Assembly: GCA_002356515.1 (NCBI GenBank)
Contig: AP017605.1
Span: 2,542,001-2,606,000, forward strand
Source: Mesorhizobium loti
GTDB taxonomy: Bacteria; Pseudomonadota; Alphaproteobacteria; Rhizobiales; Rhizobiaceae
Length of the DNA: 64,000 bases
Direction: 5' to 3'
The notes under the pieces were generated by a model. It was not told the DNA's origin and did not search any database. It was given only the letters and a program-made list of their open reading frames with translations. Every line of letters begins with the position of its first letter. Position 1 is the stretch's first letter. A program made the position numbers and the translations under genes. Shown here piece by piece: positions 62,201 through 64,000 of this stretch.

Positions 62201-62427
62201 CGCATCGGCTGATTGGTCGTCCACGAGTTTGAGTTGGTCGAAAACCCGCCCGAGCAAGGCAACTCGGCACGATCACAAATCCCGGCGTCCACAGCCCAAA
62301 AAACAGGACTGCGACCGCGATGATGGATCGGCCAGTTGCCTACCGTTCTGCAACCTGAGTGCTGCGCACGGGCAACGCCATAATTGCCTGACTGTGTTGG
62401 CGAACGCCGCCTGACGAGACGGCAGCC

Positions 62428-63114
62428 TCACGGCAATACGGAAATACGCCCGAGGAGGGCCACCAGTTCGGCCTGACGTTTGGTATCGGTCTTGGCGAAC
62501 AGCGAAGCTAGCTGGGATCTGATCGTGGTGGGGCTGAGGTGCCAACTGCGGGCGATTTCCAAGGGGGCATCTCCCTGAGCCAGGCGCATGGCAAGCTGGG
62601 TCTCCGCACTCGTCAAGCCGAACATCTTTTGCAGCGTCTGAGGATTGGCCGACGACCTGTTGTCGCGGTCCAACAATGCCACGATGCTCGTCCCATCAGG
62701 AGCAATGACACCGCCCTCATTGAGCACCACCGGACGGTCGGCGGCGCTGCGGATCACTACCCATGACAACGACCCTGGCAGAAAGTTGGCCGGAACATTG
62801 GCAACAAGCCGCCTTAGCGCAGCCGAAAGTTCGGCAGCTGTACCAGCCGCTTCGTCCTGACGCTCAAATGTGCTTTGGGCGGCGGCGTTCCATTCAACCA
62901 CCTTCTTCTCGCGGTTCAGGAGGAGATAGCCACAGCCAATGCGGTCAAGCATGCCGGTGACGGATTCCATGTTGCGTCGCTTCGAGTCCCCGACATCGGC
63001 AGCCGGCCGAGCTGAAGTTTTGCGCGTAGTAGAAGTTGCGGTTCCAGATTCATTCCCCAAGACAACATACCTGTTGCCCGCAACGGTGTCGTTGCGCCCG
63101 TCAATCAGCGTCAT
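62428..63114 (-). CDS. LuxR-type transcriptional regulator with a PAS-like sensor
   Basis: 228 residues. The middle, MLDRIGCGYLLLNREKKVVE, WNAAAQSTFER, is PAS-like. The C-terminal 65 residues are a LuxR/GerE helix-turn-helix: FGLTSAETQLAMRLAQGDAP, IARSWHLSPTTIRSQLASLF, AKTDTKRQAELVALL. No acyl-homoserine-lactone-binding domain or receiver. The ligand and targets are unknown; neighbours are all remnants. Confidence 0.87.
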   Translation of the reverse strand: MTLIDGRNDTVAGNRYVVLGNESGTATSTTRKTSARPAADVGDSKRRNMESVTGMLDRIGCGYLLLNREKKVVEWNAAAQSTFERQDEAAGTAAELSAALRRLVANVPANFLPGSLSWVVIRSAADRPVVLNEGGVIAPDGTSIVALLDRDNRSSANPQTLQKMFGLTSAETQLAMRLAQGDAPLEIARSWHLSPTTIRSQLASLFAKTDTKRQAELVALLGRISVLP

Positions 63115-63329
63115 TGTTCCTACCCCAACCCTTCTGTCTGTCCGAGCTTCATCTTGAAGTTCGATATCCCGAAATAAATTGATCTTGGCTTAGGTCAGGG
63201 CTATCCACATGAGGGACTACGATCCGAAACTTGCTCCTAGTCTCGGCGGACTAGTCCGAAGGTCGTAGCCTCACCCATGGATATGCTGATCGTCCGAAAA
63301 CGCCGGTTGCGGCGCAGGGAGCTACGGAA

Positions 63330-63711
63330 GAAATATCCCTGTGACCGAGCCGACCGACAACCCGCCTGCACGGCTTCGCCCTGGCGCGTCGACGAACTGG
63401 CTGAAGGCGAAATGCTACTCTGTCGGCGAATAGGAACTGTTCGGCGTCGGACGCGAAGCCGGCAAACCGGCATTTGCCCTGATGGCTCATCGGGTACCGG
63501 CCGCTATGTCGGTTCTGCCTTCATCAACTCAAGCTGGCCTATCCGTGAGCGGCTGTGGAAGCGCGTCCAGGAGCACGCCGGGTCGGCGCAGAAGGGCGTG
63601 AGGCGGCCAGCCACGCAATGGGTGAAGCCTGGCATCATTGGCCGTGTGAAGCATGTGCGGGGCGAGGAAGACCTCCGCCACGCCTCACTTCAGGATTTCC
63701 GGGAAGAATGA
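63330..63711 (+). pseudogene. ligD: C-terminal remnant of a LigD-type DNA ligase
   Basis: Reads ASTNWLKAKCYSVGE, stop, ELFGVGREAGKPAFALMA, then in another frame TGRYVGSAFINSSWPIRERL, VRRPATQWVKPGIIGRVKHV and LRHASLQDFREE with TGA at 63709. It overlaps in content with the end of the ligase remnant at 53660-54342 (KCYTVDEYDLLGVEREAGKP), so it is from a second ligase gene, not the missing half of that one. Confidence 0.85.
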
Positions 63712-63904
63712 GCAAGCGAGGCGGCGATTTCCTCTACCAATATCGGATACTTTGCGGGACGAGCCGATCGCGGACCCGGTGCTGCTTGTGATCGATATGG
63801 CTGTGGCTGCGAAACAGGCGGCGGTAGCCCAAGGCATTCCCAGCCAAGAGATCGACGAAGAAATTGGCACGATCTACCGGTTCATCATGCAGGGGTTGCG
63901 CTAA
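63708..63904 (+). pseudogene. DUF768 family protein, frameshifted near the start
   Basis: ATG 63708 overlaps the ligase stop. MSKRGGDFLYQ is followed by a shift, after which another frame gives SDTLRDEPIADPVLLVIDMA, PSQEIDEEIGTIYRFIMQGL and the stop at 63902. Confidence 0.78.
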
Positions 63905-64000
63905 CTGCAGCTACGTCTGCCCCTTGGGCGTTAAAGCGTGGGCTTCCTGCTTTTGATGATGCTGCGTTTCGGCTGGCTGATTTATGCTAACAAGGTCCAG

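Overview
The window looks like an accessory region of a Mesorhizobium-type rhizobium (Alphaproteobacteria, Rhizobiales). The coding DNA is GC-rich. There are four copies of the DUF768 small-protein family, which is concentrated in Mesorhizobium, plus Ti-type TraA/TraC/TraD transfer genes, two HWE/HisKA_2-type histidine kinases, a GTTC-N7-GTTC alphaproteobacterial SOS box and many rhizobial small hypothetical families. I saw no rRNA, tRNA or CRISPR array.

Layout. 0.8-11 kb: a type I secretion locus with an ABC exporter and HlyD adaptor in an operon behind a good sigma-70 promoter. It is flanked by two large substrates that share an N-terminal module but end differently, one in a seven-repeat FG-GAP propeller and one in RTX repeats. 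A decayed second HlyD lies beside the first substrate. 12-16.3 kb: a mobilisation module (AlpA-like regulator, traA relaxase/helicase, a candidate oriT, divergent traC and traD) with no mating-pair genes in view. 16.6-21 kb: an IS630 element, a DUF768 gene, and a response regulator overlapping a GAF-PAS-PAS-HWE kinase. 22-24 kb: an OmpA-like protein, then decayed small genes. 25-27 kb: a flavin monooxygenase and a 2-hydroxychromene-2-carboxylate-isomerase-like protein, probably one operon. 28-29.6 kb: small exported proteins, some broken. 29.8-35.5 kb: a polysaccharide-lyase-like protein, a FecR-like exported protein coupled to a CHASE2 adenylate cyclase, and a divergent exported caspase-like protease.

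36-48 kb: an SOS-controlled HMCES/YedK gene starts a 715-739 bp segment that occurs twice in direct orientation. Between the copies lie about 9 kb holding a PRC-barrel protein and a phosphorelay operon (CHASE3 kinase, receiver, receiver-HWE kinase, lone sugar-binding protein), plus broken genes. Each copy is broken at the opposite end, the geometry expected of single-crossover integration of a circle. 48-57 kb: a graveyard of small rhizobial families, two ATP-dependent DNA ligase remnants, a frameshifted lytic transglycosylase and a chimeric ORF carrying a piece of an alpha-hydroxy-acid dehydrogenase. 57.5-60.7 kb: a MerR-type regulator with a 19-bp-spacer promoter drives a thiol/metal-type operon ending in CcdA and YnfA, with several genes frameshifted. 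60.9-64 kb: a truncated IS3 element, a LuxR-type regulator, another DNA ligase remnant and a fourth DUF768 copy.

Many otherwise well-preserved genes differ from an intact frame by a single base, often in a homopolymer. This is either recent island decay or residual indel error in the assembly; the sequence alone cannot decide. All family assignments were made by reading translations, without database searches.
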